A stretch of DNA of 64,000 nt from Prevotella melaninogenica (GTDB lineage Bacteria > Bacteroidota > Bacteroidia > Bacteroidales > Bacteroidaceae): assembly GCF_013267595.1 (NCBI RefSeq), contig NZ_CP054010.1:992001-1056000 (forward strand), given 5' to 3'. The notes beneath the pieces are model-generated. The model had not been told where the DNA came from. It saw only the letters and a list, made by a program, of their open reading frames with translations, and did not search any database. Positions within the stretch are counted from its first letter, which is position 1, and every line of letters starts with the position of its first letter. The position numbers were made by a program, and so were the translations under genes. Below are positions 16,180 through 25,201 of this stretch, one piece after another.

Positions 16180-16219
16180 TAGGTGAAAATAACACTTATA
16201 AGGAAGAATATAACTCTAT

Positions 16220-17638
16220 ATGAAACGCAGAACGTGGCGCAAATATCATAAATGGACGGGACTAATCATCAGTTTCTTCTTGGTAATGTTTTGTCTTTCG
16301 GGAATCGTCTTGAACCATCGTCGGTGCTTTGCTGACATCAATGTGAGCAGAGCAGTGCTACCTGGTCGGTATGATTTCAAGCATTGGAACAACGGATTGT
16401 TGCGTGGAACGCTACGTTGTAAGGATGATAAGGGGCACGATATGGTGCTCATCTATGGTGCTGCAGGCGTTATTCGGACAGATACGGTAGCGTCAATCTT
16501 CATTGATTATAACCAGGGATTGCCTTCAGGTGCTGATTATCGGCAGATGAGAGGAGTGGTACAGACGAAAAACGGACAGGTCTTTGCTGCAAGTGTCATG
16601 GGTCTTTACCAACTCAAACCCCACCAGGGCTGGCAGTCGGTGGCACTTCCTGAGATGGATTCGGATGATCTGTTGAGCGACATTACCACACGGGGTGACA
16701 CGCTGGTGGTGCTCTCGCGTTCCTATCTTTACTATGCTACAGCCCCTTACCGACAGTTCCATAAGGTGGAGATACAGCCTGCTGTGGGCGACGATGGTAA
16801 GGTTTCGCTCTTCCGGCAGGTGTGGTTGCTGCATAGTGGTGGGCTTTTCGGGACCGTGGGGAAGCTGATTGTCGACCTCATAGCACTCATTCTCATTGCT
16901 CTTTGTGTGACGGGTGTGTGGTTCTGGGTGCGTCCGACACATGCAAAAGTATTGAATTGGCATAATAAGATTGGTGTGTTTACCATCGTATTGACACTCT
17001 TCACGGCGATAACAGGGTGGGCTTTGCGTCCTCCAGTGATGATCCCACTGACCATGAATAACACCTATCCGCTGCCTGGAACAGTATTGGCAAGCGATAA
17101 CGCATGGTACGATTGTCTGCGGATGATACGTTATGACGAGCAGAATCACGACTGGTTACTGTCGACATCAAAGGGCTTTTGCTCCTTATCTTCGCTAACC
17201 TCAAAGCCACAACCCATCACCATTGCACCGCCAGTGAGTGTGATGGGGCAGACGGTATGGCAACGTGACGAGAGTGGAATGTGGCTTGTTGGCTCTTTCG
17301 ATGGGCTCTTTCGGTGGAACAGACAGGCTGGACAGATTGAGCCTTATAATAATATGATGGTTGCAAAGGCTACTATTCCGGGGACAGCTGCCGCTGGTCA
17401 GATGGTAGTAGGCTATAGTTCCGACTTCACAGGTGAGGAATGTGTGGCTGATTATTACGATGGTACGTTCTTCTCTGCCCAACCTGAAGAGTTGAGAACC
17501 ATGCCAATGTCACTGTGGAGTCTTGCCTTAGAGGTGCATACGGGTCGTATTTATGCTGGTGCTATAGGCTCTTTCCTCTTTATCTTTGTTGCCGGATTGT
17601 TCGTAATCATCGCACTGTGGTCGGGTAAGAAGAGCTAA
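16220..17638 (+). CDS. PepSY-associated transmembrane protein
   Basis: A 472-residue inner-membrane protein of the PepSY-TM type. The start WRKYHKWTGLIISFFLVMFCLSGIVLNH is the typical first helix of the family with an H-K-W-T-G motif. A pair of helices near residues 215-275 flanks WHNKIGVFTIVLTLFTAITGW, a second histidine-bearing helix, and a last helix lies at about 445-468. Two long periplasmic regions separate them; the second has beta-propeller-like phrases (SGMWLVGSFDGLFRWNR). Family members are often iron- or heme-regulated and found next to TonB receptors or ferric reductases. No such neighbour is next to it here, though a truncated receptor lies 2.5 kb on. The exact role is unknown. 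Confidence 0.75.
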   Translation: MKRRTWRKYHKWTGLIISFFLVMFCLSGIVLNHRRCFADINVSRAVLPGRYDFKHWNNGLLRGTLRCKDDKGHDMVLIYGAAGVIRTDTVASIFIDYNQGLPSGADYRQMRGVVQTKNGQVFAASVMGLYQLKPHQGWQSVALPEMDSDDLLSDITTRGDTLVVLSRSYLYYATAPYRQFHKVEIQPAVGDDGKVSLFRQVWLLHSGGLFGTVGKLIVDLIALILIALCVTGVWFWVRPTHAKVLNWHNKIGVFTIVLTLFTAITGWALRPPVMIPLTMNNTYPLPGTVLASDNAWYDCLRMIRYDEQNHDWLLSTSKGFCSLSSLTSKPQPITIAPPVSVMGQTVWQRDESGMWLVGSFDGLFRWNRQAGQIEPYNNMMVAKATIPGTAAAGQMVVGYSSDFTGEECVADYYDGTFFSAQPEELRTMPMSLWSLALEVHTGRIYAGAIGSFLFIFVAGLFVIIALWSGKKS

Positions 17639-17730
17639 AAAGCTTCTTACCTTATATATAATAGACGTGAGAAAGAGGTATAACAGGGATAAAGAAGATA
17701 TAAAATACGAGTAAAAAAGTCCGAGGAATA

Positions 17731-17755
17731 AAAAAGCTTAAGCCCATGGCTTAAG
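17731..17755 (-). terminator. Intrinsic terminator of the Panacea-GNAT operon
   Basis: CTTAAGCC (17737-17744) pairs with GGCTTAAG (17748-17755). Read on the minus strand the hairpin is followed by CTTTTTTATT, a proper T-run, about 80 bases after the stop of the GNAT-like gene. Confidence 0.7.
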
Positions 17756-17837
17756 GTTAGAAAAGGAAGTAATGGCGCAATGAATATTAAGGTTTAAAGT
17801 GTAAAGTGCAATGTTTAAAGCAGAGACTTCGTTCCTA

Positions 17838-18680
17838 TTATTTCTCACTAAAGTCTGGATTAAAGTCCTCAAAGAACTTTTTCTGCTTCTCAATAAGCTG
17901 GTTTGTCTCTTGGTGCATGAACTTACAGGCGAGGTCATAGAGAGGAATTGCGACATGATGGACCAAAGAGTCTGTGAAGCCAAGCTCTCTATAATAGTTC
18001 ACAAGGCTCTCATCTTCCGATAAGTCTGCAGCAAAAAGGAAGATATATTCGCATCCAACAATTTCTAAAAGACACTTAACTTGGGGTATTATGAACTTCC
18101 AAAAGATAATACTACCTAACCTTTGAGGTATATTTAGTGCTTCCCATTTTTCGCGATAACCATCATTGATGCAGAAATGAACAATCTCTACACCTGAATA
18201 AGTCTTACCTACGTGGCGTTGATTGCCCTTGAATATCTCATCAATGGTAACCTCATCTGCACTAAAAACACGTTCAAGTGATTCTCTTGTAAGTCCTTTT
18301 TTCGAGCGAAAGGATTCTAATAACTCTTTAAATCCTTCTTTTTTATCTTCGGATATGCTCTTGTCCGTTATCTTTTTTATAAGGAGATTGTATATTTTCT
18401 GTAACTGTTGGTATTGGTCAGCTTCAACTATTTTATCATAAAGCATACCACATTTTAATGAGAAATAGAAGACAACGCTTCCTTCCTCATCCTTTATTAC
18501 ATAATAAGCGGTTGTGTTATTCTCGTCTTCCTCATATGCTTTATCCTTGAGATTCTGCTCAAGTTGAGGATTTCTGCTATTGTAGAAGTCTTCAACTATC
18601 CACATATTCTCCAGCTTTCCTGCAAGACGTTCACAGGAAAAACTGTCCAATACCTTCCTTTGTTCTTCTGTAATTTTCAT
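17838..18680 (-). CDS. GNAT-like protein, putative toxin of a Panacea toxin-antitoxin pair
   Basis: A 280-residue protein. Parts resemble the GNAT acetyltransferase fold: strand pair AYYVIKDEEGSVVFYFSLKCG (59-79), then after a long charged helical insert (85-160) RLGSIIFWKFIIPQ (187-200), a strand EYIFLFAADL (211-220) and the closing motif LVNYYRELGF (226-235), the usual C-terminal GNAT helix and strand. The Q/RxxGxG acetyl-CoA loop is poorly conserved, so activity is uncertain. The gene follows the Panacea gene by 24 bases and ends before a terminator. Because Panacea-domain proteins are known antitoxins for many unrelated toxins, this product is the likely toxin. Confidence 0.6.
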   Translation of the reverse strand: MKITEEQRKVLDSFSCERLAGKLENMWIVEDFYNSRNPQLEQNLKDKAYEEDENNTTAYYVIKDEEGSVVFYFSLKCGMLYDKIVEADQYQQLQKIYNLLIKKITDKSISEDKKEGFKELLESFRSKKGLTRESLERVFSADEVTIDEIFKGNQRHVGKTYSGVEIVHFCINDGYREKWEALNIPQRLGSIIFWKFIIPQVKCLLEIVGCEYIFLFAADLSEDESLVNYYRELGFTDSLVHHVAIPLYDLACKFMHQETNQLIEKQKKFFEDFNPDFSEK

Positions 18681-18704
18681 GATATAAGGGTGTTTTCTTT
18701 CGCA

Positions 18705-19175
18705 TTATGCGCCTAAAATGTTCAGCATAATTCGTCTTTGCTTTATGCGTTGGGCATCAACGCAGATATCTTCAACCCTTATTTTTGCCCTACAAGCACT
18801 GTCGGGATCATATCCCTCACGTGCTTTTCGCCAGGAATATTCGCCATGTGAAAGCGTACTTAAGCTCCATGAGTCTTTTGGTGCATAGGAAGAGAAGACC
18901 TTATCAAATACCTTTTTGTACTTTCCGATAGTCTCTTCGCTGAGCATTTCACCATGAAGTTTATCAGTTTGGAATGCTTTATGAACAGAATAGAGCACCG
19001 GTCCATATTTCCAAGCCTCGAATTGATCCTCAAATAGAGGCTCTCCTGTCTCAATGATAGCCTCACGTTGGGTGAGATAAAGTAGCTTATGCAACTTCAT
19101 CTCATCAATCTGTCTGCCATATTCTTTCTCATATCGCTGACTGATATAGGATGCTATCTGCTGTACATCTTCCAT
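18705..19175 (-). CDS. Panacea (SocA/DUF4065) antitoxin
   Basis: A 156-residue helical protein matching the Panacea/SocA-like domain (DUF4065). The core is MKLHKLLYLTQREAI (26-40) followed by GEPLFEDQFEAWKYGPV (44-60), the family hallmark, then LHGEYSWRKAREG. Panacea proteins neutralise many types of toxin and one, SocA, delivers its toxin to ClpXP. Here it is the first gene of a two-gene minus-strand operon, the usual order of antitoxin before toxin, and it has a consensus promoter (19196-19227). The downstream partner is GNAT-like. The family assignment is firm; the role is inferred from the gene pair. Confidence 0.82.
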   Translation of the reverse strand: MEDVQQIASYISQRYEKEYGRQIDEMKLHKLLYLTQREAIIETGEPLFEDQFEAWKYGPVLYSVHKAFQTDKLHGEMLSEETIGKYKKVFDKVFSSYAPKDSWSLSTLSHGEYSWRKAREGYDPDSACRAKIRVEDICVDAQRIKQRRIMLNILGA

Positions 19176-19195
19176 TCTTCTGCTTTTCTTTGCTG

Positions 19196-19227
19196 CAAAT
19201 TTATGATTATTTCCCTAATAAAACAAA
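19196..19227 (-). promoter_or_regulatory. Promoter of the Panacea-GNAT operon
   Basis: On the minus strand: TTTG (19227-19224), a 20-base spacer and TAAATTTG (19203-19196). Full consensus spacing, about 20 bases before the start codon. Confidence 0.75.
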
Positions 19228-19234
19228 TAAATGA

Positions 19235-19480
19235 GTGGGTTTCTTAACAGTAGTAATCATAATTTGTAGTTGACGAGTTGACAAGTTTACGAGTGAATTG
19301 TAGCAATAAACCACAGCTAACAGTAATAATCATAATTTGTAGTTGACGAGTTAAATTGTTGCGATAAGCCACAGTTAATATCGGTAATCATAATTATGAA
19401 TTGTGAATTATGAATTGTGAATTATGAATTCTGAATTATGAATTCTGAATTATGAATTCTGAATTATGAATTCTGAATTA
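19235..19480. repeat. AT-rich tandem repeat array (GAATTATGAATTCT and GTAGTTGACGAGTT units)
   Basis: Two diverged units of about 75 bases (AATCATAATTTGTAGTTGACG, then CAATAAACCACAGC/T), then at least six units of the 14-15-mer GAATTATGAATT(C/G)T. The shorter form of the same mix is at 6225-6345. Non-coding. Confidence 0.75.
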
Positions 19481-20110
19481 TAGTTGGGGTATATATAAAA
19501 AGAAACGGCAGAGCAATTGCTCTTCCGTTATCTCCGAATAACCACCGTCTCACGACGATAATATTTCTACAATCTTTACCTAAAATATAACTAAAAACCT
19601 AAATCTATTACTAACCTAAACAAATCTTCTTTTTTAATAATAATCCTGAGCAATCTTGAATACCTGTAAAGTCTAAAACCTTGTAATCAGATATGTTTCT
19701 CTTGAATTACAATGCAAAGGTATGGATAATATTCAGATTATCAAAATTAAACGATGAAAAATATCATTCTATCGGTTGTTTCTTGATATATATCAAATAC
19801 GATGATTAGTGTAAAGTTGACCTTTTGAGGGTATGTTTTCCGCATAAAAGTAATGGGGGTGAATGTAATCGACTGATTACTAATAAAAAGCAGAATATAT
19901 AATCTGATAAGGTGAACGACTAAGAAACGAGCGAGTTTCTTTCCCTTTCTTTATTCTGCAAAGTCTCAAAGAACTCTCTGTTTGATGTTGCAAAGATAGC
20001 GATATAATTCATATAAGCAAAGTATTTACGTTGTTTTTTCAATGAAAATCAACCTTAGACATTTCTAATTCTATAAAATCGCCATTTTAAGGTATTGCAT
20101 ATATCTATGA
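19481..20110. other. Intergenic stretch with a palindrome
   Basis: A palindrome AGAGCAATTGCTCT inside AACGG/CCGTT lies at 19504-19529; a second structure was not found. The rest is AT-rich, with no gene visible up to the truncated receptor gene. Confidence 0.4.
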
Positions 20111-20116
20111 ACAATG

Positions 20117-20126
20117 GTAATTTTGC
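20117..20126 (+). other. Possible integration core GTAATTTTGC
   Basis: Fits the GTANNTTTGC core consensus used by IntDOT-type recombinases. The only other copy noticed at an element edge is at 29560-29569, in the opposite orientation, so these two are not a simple attL/attR direct repeat. The motif also looks like a promoter -7 box (TAATTTTG). Confidence 0.25.
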
Positions 20127-20129
20127 AAA

Positions 20130-21644
20130 ATGATAATCAAAAGAATTCTTTTAATCTTCATCATTCTACTTCTGCTGTTTCCCACTGCTAATGCTACTAT
20201 TTTGAATTTAGTTGTGGGTGATACTATATACCCTACTCGAAAACATGTTTCTTCATTACATAAAACGATAGAACTCGATGAAGTTCAAGTTATTGGACAG
20301 CGGAAATTGTTTTCCATAAGAAAAGACACCACGTTTATCAATACTGATTGCCTTCGAGTAAGGAAAGGTGCTAACTTGGAAGACTTAATCAGGAATATTC
20401 CGGGCATGGAATACGACAAGGCGAACAGGCAACTATCATTCAAAGGAAAGCCATTGAACGGCGTAAACATCAATGGCGAGACCTTTATGGGCAACGACAT
20501 TATCGCAGCGTTGGAGAATATGCCAACCGATGCAGTGGAACTACTGAAACTGTATGACATGCTCAGCGCATTGGAGAAAATGACGGGAGTAGATGATGGT
20601 GCCGACAATTATGTGCTGGACATCAAGACCAAATCTACCTACAATGGCAGCCTGACAGGAACACTAACGGCTGAACACGGCAATCGCGACAGACGCAGGG
20701 ATGAGGTACAGGGCAATCTATTCAATGCCGATGGCGAAAACACCTCGCTGACTTTGCGCTCTGACAATCTTAGTAATATGAACATTGGGGGAAACAATTT
20801 CCAAAACATATTGTCGGGCAATATCGTGAAGAAATTTGGTAAGAAAATTACGCTCAATGCAAGCCTCTCACTCAATGCCTTCCACAATGGAAGCGAGAAT
20901 CATGACTATGATGAGCAATATCTTTCATCGGGAACAAAATATCGGGAATCAATGCTGCTTTCCTTGAGCAAGAATCACAGTAATGCCGCAAACATAAATC
21001 TGCAGTATAACATAGACAAAAAGACTTTGCTGAATATAAGTGCAAATGGAAACTTCGGACGGTCAGACAACCTGACTGACAACACAACATACCTATATGA
21101 GCGCAATACGGCTGCGGACACGCTGACCTCGGGAACGCTGCGAAATAACACAAAAAGCAATGGAAAGAATTACCATGTATCTGCCGACCTCACACGGCGG
21201 ATTGGCAAGGCTGGGGCATCATTTACCGTGAAGGCGACACTTGGCGGTAACTCGAATGAAACTAATAATACCAGCCTTTCACTGACGAAATTCCACCACC
21301 TGCGCAACGCTGTGGGCGGAGATTCACTACTGTTGCGCAATCTTTGCCAACAACTGCCCACCCTGCGCAACGAAAGCAGAATATCATTGCAATATACCCA
21401 TCCTTTTGGCAAACAGTTGAAATTGCAGACAGGGTACGGACTGCATCACGAAGAGGATAGAAACACAAGCAACACTTACGACTATACTATACCGAATAGA
21501 CCATACATAGATAGCCTAAGTTATGAGAACACACTATCTATATGTGGGCAGGAACTCACCCTGAGAATGGATTATAAGGGTAAGCAATGGAAGATAAACA
21601 GTGGCATTGATGTAGACCACCCGACTTTGAACTACGAAGGATGA
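20130..21644 (+). pseudogene. Outer-membrane beta-barrel receptor, 3' part lost at the erm(F) junction
   Basis: A 504-residue product with a signal peptide (MIIKRILLIFIILLLLFPTANA). Near residues 48-160 lies a plug-like region (LDEVQVIGQRKLFSIRKDTT, then LIRNIPGMEYDKANRQLSFKGKPL and NGVNINGETFMG), as in TonB-receptor-like outer-membrane barrel proteins. Amphipathic beta-strands follow (NISANGNFGRSD, SADLTRRIG) but stop early: the frame ends 4 residues after a sequence that overlaps the end of erm(F) on the other strand (21632-21644). Intact family members are usually 800 or more residues, so nearly half the barrel is missing. This is most simply a gene cut by the arrival or rearrangement of the erm(F)-IS4351 segment. 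Product not expected to fold. Confidence 0.7.
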
Positions 21645-22432
21645 AATTTTTCAGGGACAACTTCCAGCATTTCCAAAAAACAGTTTAACCATTGACTTGG
21701 AGACAAACAAACAATTTGAGCATTAAGGTTTAAACCGAATTTTTCCGAAATTGACCTGACCTGACTTTTCCTGAAAATCGACTTTAAAGCTGTTTTTACA
21801 GATAAATCAGGTTTCTCTAACAGACAGGAAATAAATGCTAAGTATTTGGCTTTAAACTTAAAATCAAAAAATAAGTGTTTTCTTTTAATGTTTAACAGGG
21901 CTGATTTGACAGTTGGCGGTGGCAAGAAACTTTCAGGACCTACCTCATAGACAAGTTTCAAATCAAAAAAAGTATGATAGAAAACGGTATATGGATTGTA
22001 AAGCTTCCTCGAAAATAACTTTTGTGTAGGTTCTAATTGAAGGATAATGGAACCTCCCAGAAAATTTCCAAGACTCTCAAACATCAGGATTTTGAAAATA
22101 TCGGAAGTAATGCCATAAGGAATATTTGACACCACTTTGAAAGGAAATTTCGGAACTGCAAAATTCCTAAAATCACAACCGACAACTTGAACATTTCGGG
22201 CATCAGAAAATAATTTTCGTAAATGTTCAACCAAAGCTGTGTCGTTTTCAATAGCAACAACATTGTTGGCGATTTTTAATAAATGAACAGTAAGAAACCC
22301 CTTGCCTGCCCCAATATCTAAAACCGTATCCTGATTACTTATATTTGCTTGTCTTATTGCATCTTTTATTAGCACTTTATCAATAGTAAAGTGCTGACCC
22401 GTAAAACGAACGGGCAATTTCTTTTTTGTCAT
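21632..22432 (-). CDS. ermF: Erm(F) 23S rRNA adenine N6-methyltransferase
   Basis: A 266-residue enzyme, the exact family length, which I recognise as Erm(F). It dimethylates A2058 of 23S rRNA and gives macrolide-lincosamide-streptogramin B resistance. Motifs: TVLDIGAGKGFLTVHLL binds S-adenosylmethionine, and VVSNIPYGITSDI is the catalytic N-I-P-Y motif. The C-terminus ends EVVPEKFHPS. In Bacteroides the gene is driven by a promoter at the end of IS4351, and here an IS4351 end lies 29 bases upstream of the start codon, so the arrangement seems intact and expressed. Its 3' end overlaps by 13 bases the truncated receptor gene on the other strand. Confidence 0.95.
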   Translation of the reverse strand: MTKKKLPVRFTGQHFTIDKVLIKDAIRQANISNQDTVLDIGAGKGFLTVHLLKIANNVVAIENDTALVEHLRKLFSDARNVQVVGCDFRNFAVPKFPFKVVSNIPYGITSDIFKILMFESLGNFLGGSIILQLEPTQKLFSRKLYNPYTVFYHTFFDLKLVYEVGPESFLPPPTVKSALLNIKRKHLFFDFKFKAKYLAFISCLLEKPDLSVKTALKSIFRKSQVRSISEKFGLNLNAQIVCLSPSQWLNCFLEMLEVVPEKFHPS

Positions 22433-22460
22433 TAGTAACTTCTTACAGGTGAATACTTCT

Positions 22461-23612
22461 TGAGTTCAACTTATAAATGCAACTTTTTGGGTGCGGATAA
22501 TAAGCAATAAAAACATTTATTTTTCAGAGAGGAAAGAGAGACAATGTCCCCCTTTCTCTCACTCTGAATGGATAAAGTTTGCTATCTTTGCTTTAATTGT
22601 CCGTCCAAAGAAAAAAAAGTTGCAGATGAGCAAACATATAACCGAGGAACAAAGGTATGCAATTTTCTATGATGTTGCAAATACCGATGAGCAAAAAAGC
22701 AATAGCGGAAGCTATCGGAGTAGATAAAAGCACTGTTTACAGGGAGATAAAGCGCAATTGCGACGCCCGAAGTGGTAGCTATAGCATGGAGCTTGCCCAG
22801 CGAAAAGCAGACAGGCGCAAGCAGCAAAAACATCGCAAGGAAGTGCTTACACCGGCAATGAGAAAACGGATAATAAAGCTGTTGAAGAAAGGATTCAGCC
22901 CGGAGCAGATTGTCGGCAGGAGCCGCTTGGAGGGAATTGCGATGGTATCTCACGAAACGATATATCGCTGGATTTGGGAGGATAAGCGGCGGGGTGGCAA
23001 ACTGCACAAATATCTTCGCAGACAAGGTCGCAGGTATGCCAAACGTGGTTCTAAAAATGCAGGGCGAGGATTTATCCCAGGCAGGGTGGATATTGATGAG
23101 CGTCCCGAGATAGTGGAACTGAAGGAGAGATTTGGTGATTTAGAGATAGATACAATTATTGGTAAGAACCACAAAGGTGCCATTCTTACCATTAACGACA
23201 GAGCAACAAGCAGGGTCTGGATACGCAAGTTGTCGGGAAAAGAAGCCATCCCGGTAGCTAAGATTGCAGTATGGGCACTGCGGAAAGTGAAAAACTTAAT
23301 ACACACAATTACGGCTGACAATGGAAAGGAGTTTGCAAAGCACGAGGAAATTGCGCAAAAATTGGAAATAAAATTCTATTTTTGCAAACCATACCACTCA
23401 TGGGAACGTGGTGCCAATGAAAACACCAACGGGCTTATCAGGCAGTATATCCCAAAGGGTAAGGACTTTAGTGAAGTAACCAACAAACAGATTAAGTGGA
23501 TTGAAAATAAACTCAATAATCGACCTCGTAAAAGACTTGGATACCTCACGCCAAACGAAAAATTTAAACAAATTATTAATCAGAATTCTGTTGCATTTGC
23601 AAGTTGAATTCA
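22461..23612 (+). mobile_element. IS4351 (IS30 family)
   Basis: Imperfect 23-bp terminal inverted repeats: 22461-22483 (TGAGTTCAACTTATAAATGC...) and 23590-23612 (reverse complement TGAATTCAACTTGCAAATGC...), three mismatches. The distance, about 1152 bp, agrees with the 1155 bp known for IS4351. It carries one DDE transposase and lies directly upstream of erm(F), as in Tn4351. No reliable target duplication could be read because the exact outer bases are uncertain. Confidence 0.88.
22626..23607 (+). pseudogene. IS4351 transposase with a +1 frameshift near the N-terminus
   Basis: IS30-family transposase. The frame starting at ATG 22626 gives MSKHITEEQRYAI, the family N-terminal helix, then goes out of frame. 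The frame from 22657 gives SMMLQIPMSKKAIAEAIGVDKSTVYREIKRN, the helix-turn-helix that should follow directly. The switch is at TTTT (22663-22666); dropping one T joins the two in frame. The rest is intact: DLEIDTIIG, TADNGKEF and ERGANENTNGLIRQY carry the DDE catalytic triad, ending near NSVAFAS. A mutation, sequencing error or slippage at the T-run are all possible. Translation could also start at the ATG at 22657 and keep most of the protein. Confidence 0.8.
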
Positions 23613-23861
23613 GCTTATAATAAGAAAGGAGATGAAGAATTTACTTCCCAACAGGACATTTTATTCCCTAAAGTGTTTGATGTTGATGGCATGCGAGTTT
23701 TTATTTATTGGAAACTTCCACATCCTGTGGAAAAGCTCTATCCATATGTTGATTACAAAATACGGAAAATTTCAAAAGATACGTTAGTTATAGGGGATTA
23801 TACAGACTTTGTGTTTGTTAATGGTCATGGTAATGCCCCAAATCGGGAATTGTCAAAATAA
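23604..23861 (+). pseudogene. Gene fragment of unknown origin beside IS4351
   Basis: An open frame runs out of the IS inverted repeat with no ATG until residue 30, so its original start was probably removed by the insertion. The visible 80 residues (DILFPKVFDVDGMRVFIYWKLPHPVEKLYPYVDYKIRK) show no family that I know. Just after it the phrase CCAAATCGGGA(A/G)TT occurs twice at about 53-base spacing. No gene follows until the mobilisation region. Likely a remnant. Confidence 0.35.
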
Positions 23862-24079
23862 AAAAATAATAAATGTGGGGTAATACTCCAAATCGGGAGT
23901 TATTGAAATAATTATCTGATTATCAATGTACTTTCCAAAAGATAAAGTATTAGGGCAGAGTGGAAAAATCGTTGAAACTGGTCCTATGTAATCGTTCAAA
24001 GTGACCCTTTTGTATCATCCAAAGAGGGATTGGACATTCGCGGTACGATACGAGTATGGGTGTTATGATTTATCAGCAT

Positions 24080-24499
24080 TCATTCTTCTCTACTCCCAAA
24101 GGATTTTGTCAGTTGTACTGCTTGCTGTTGTAGTCTGATGAGAATTTGGGAATAGGTTTCGAGTTTGCCGAGCAGTTGTTGAGCAGTGGCAACAGAATGA
24201 TAAGTATTGAGGACTTTCACGACTTCGTTGTACAGAACTCCTATCTTATGAGCCAAGGCAACGATTTCTGAGAGTTTCTCCAAGTAAGGTTCTTTTGCAG
24301 GGTCTTGGGTGATGACCTTAAAAGATTCACCAAGAAGCCTTGCTCGGACAAAGTCGCTCTTTGTCTTTGCTCCCGACTTGCGATAGAGTCTGATAAGTTT
24401 CTGCTGGTCTTCGGAATTAGGTATTCTGATGTGCCATCTGTCCCATCGTGGGCAGGTGGCACATCTGCCGTCTGGCTTCTTTTGTTTTTGCTTCTTCAT
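24080..24499 (-). CDS. Mobilisation accessory protein (MobA/MobC-like)
   Basis: A 139-residue basic protein with WHIRIPNSEDQQKLIRLYRKSG followed by KSDFVRARLLGESFKVI, a ribbon-helix-helix-like DNA-binding pattern common to relaxosome accessory proteins, and a helical C-terminus (LLGKLETYSQILIRLQQQAVQL). In CTnDOT-type elements a protein of this size lies just ahead of the relaxase and binds oriT. The relaxase gene that should follow on the minus strand is absent: the next 218 bases are empty and then the fragment at 23604 begins. That loss marks the left break of the element core. Confidence 0.65.
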   Translation of the reverse strand: MKKQKQKKPDGRCATCPRWDRWHIRIPNSEDQQKLIRLYRKSGAKTKSDFVRARLLGESFKVITQDPAKEPYLEKLSEIVALAHKIGVLYNEVVKVLNTYHSVATAQQLLGKLETYSQILIRLQQQAVQLTKSFGSREE

Positions 24500-24519
24500 T
24501 GCTTTCTAATCACGACTTT

Positions 24520-24690
24520 GGAGTGATTTAATCCCCTTTCGGGGCAAGGGTCTTTGTGGTACAAATGGCAATTTGTGGTACAAAGACACACCTTGCTGAT
24601 GTAGAAAATGGGATTATAAGCCCCTGCTGTGTTACTGCATTCATTGAATACAGTAACTCGGCGTAGGCTTGCATTCGAGGAATGCAGTAA
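24520..24690. other. Candidate transfer origin (oriT) region
   Basis: The space between the mobilisation gene and the DUF3408 gene is rich in short inverted repeats: CCCC-TTTC-GGGG, TTACTG...CAGTAA, GCATTC-GAG-GAATGC, and two direct copies of TTGTGGTACAAA 21 bases apart (24556 and 24577). Position and structure fit an oriT next to its accessory protein. No nick site could be identified. Confidence 0.35.
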
Positions 24691-24691
24691 T

Positions 24692-25201
24692 TCAGAGTTT
24701 CCTCCATCTTTCCACATCTTCCTTGTATTGGTCGAGGTGTTCCCGCAGTACCTGTTCGACATATCCCGAAACGCTCGCTCCATGCTCACCGATTCTCCGC
24801 ACCACGAAGTCTAACTTTCGTTGGGTTTCCTCTGATACATACACGGCTTTGCGGTGGCTGTTGCGAAAGGGCTGGAGATATTTCCCCTGAAACTCGGATA
24901 ATTGCTTTCTGTCCTTTGTTTTTCCCATTCTTTGATGAAATTCTTCGGTAGAAGTAGCCCTTTCTGTTGGCGACAACGCTGTTTCTTGATAGGACGGTTG
25001 AGAAAAATCCTTGTTACTCTCCTTGTCATTTTGTTCCTCAACTTTATCAACAGGCTCAAACCTTCTCTTTTCCTCTTCATAATCGAAGGGCTGGTCAAAA
25101 TCGGGTAACTCTTCGGGCTTGCGGAGCTTAACGCCATAATTTCCCATATCTCTAATGGCTTGTTCCAAGCGTTGTTTCCTTTTTTCATCTATTCTTGCCA
25201 T
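24692..25201 (-). CDS. DUF3408 conjugative-element protein
   Basis: A 169-residue protein. The N-terminus is charged and probably disordered (EEKRRFEPVDKVEEQNDKES); the C-terminal half holds KAVYVSEETQRKLDFVVRRIG then GASVSGYVEQVLREHLDQYKEDVERW, the DUF3408 signature, a ribbon-helix-helix-like fold. The family is confined to Bacteroidetes conjugative elements and usually sits between the excisionase-like genes and the transfer or mobilisation genes, as here. It starts inside the end of the next gene (13-base overlap with the HTH gene), so it belongs to the same transcript. DNA binding is inferred from the fold. Confidence 0.75.
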   Translation of the reverse strand: MARIDEKRKQRLEQAIRDMGNYGVKLRKPEELPDFDQPFDYEEEKRRFEPVDKVEEQNDKESNKDFSQPSYQETALSPTERATSTEEFHQRMGKTKDRKQLSEFQGKYLQPFRNSHRKAVYVSEETQRKLDFVVRRIGEHGASVSGYVEQVLREHLDQYKEDVERWRKL

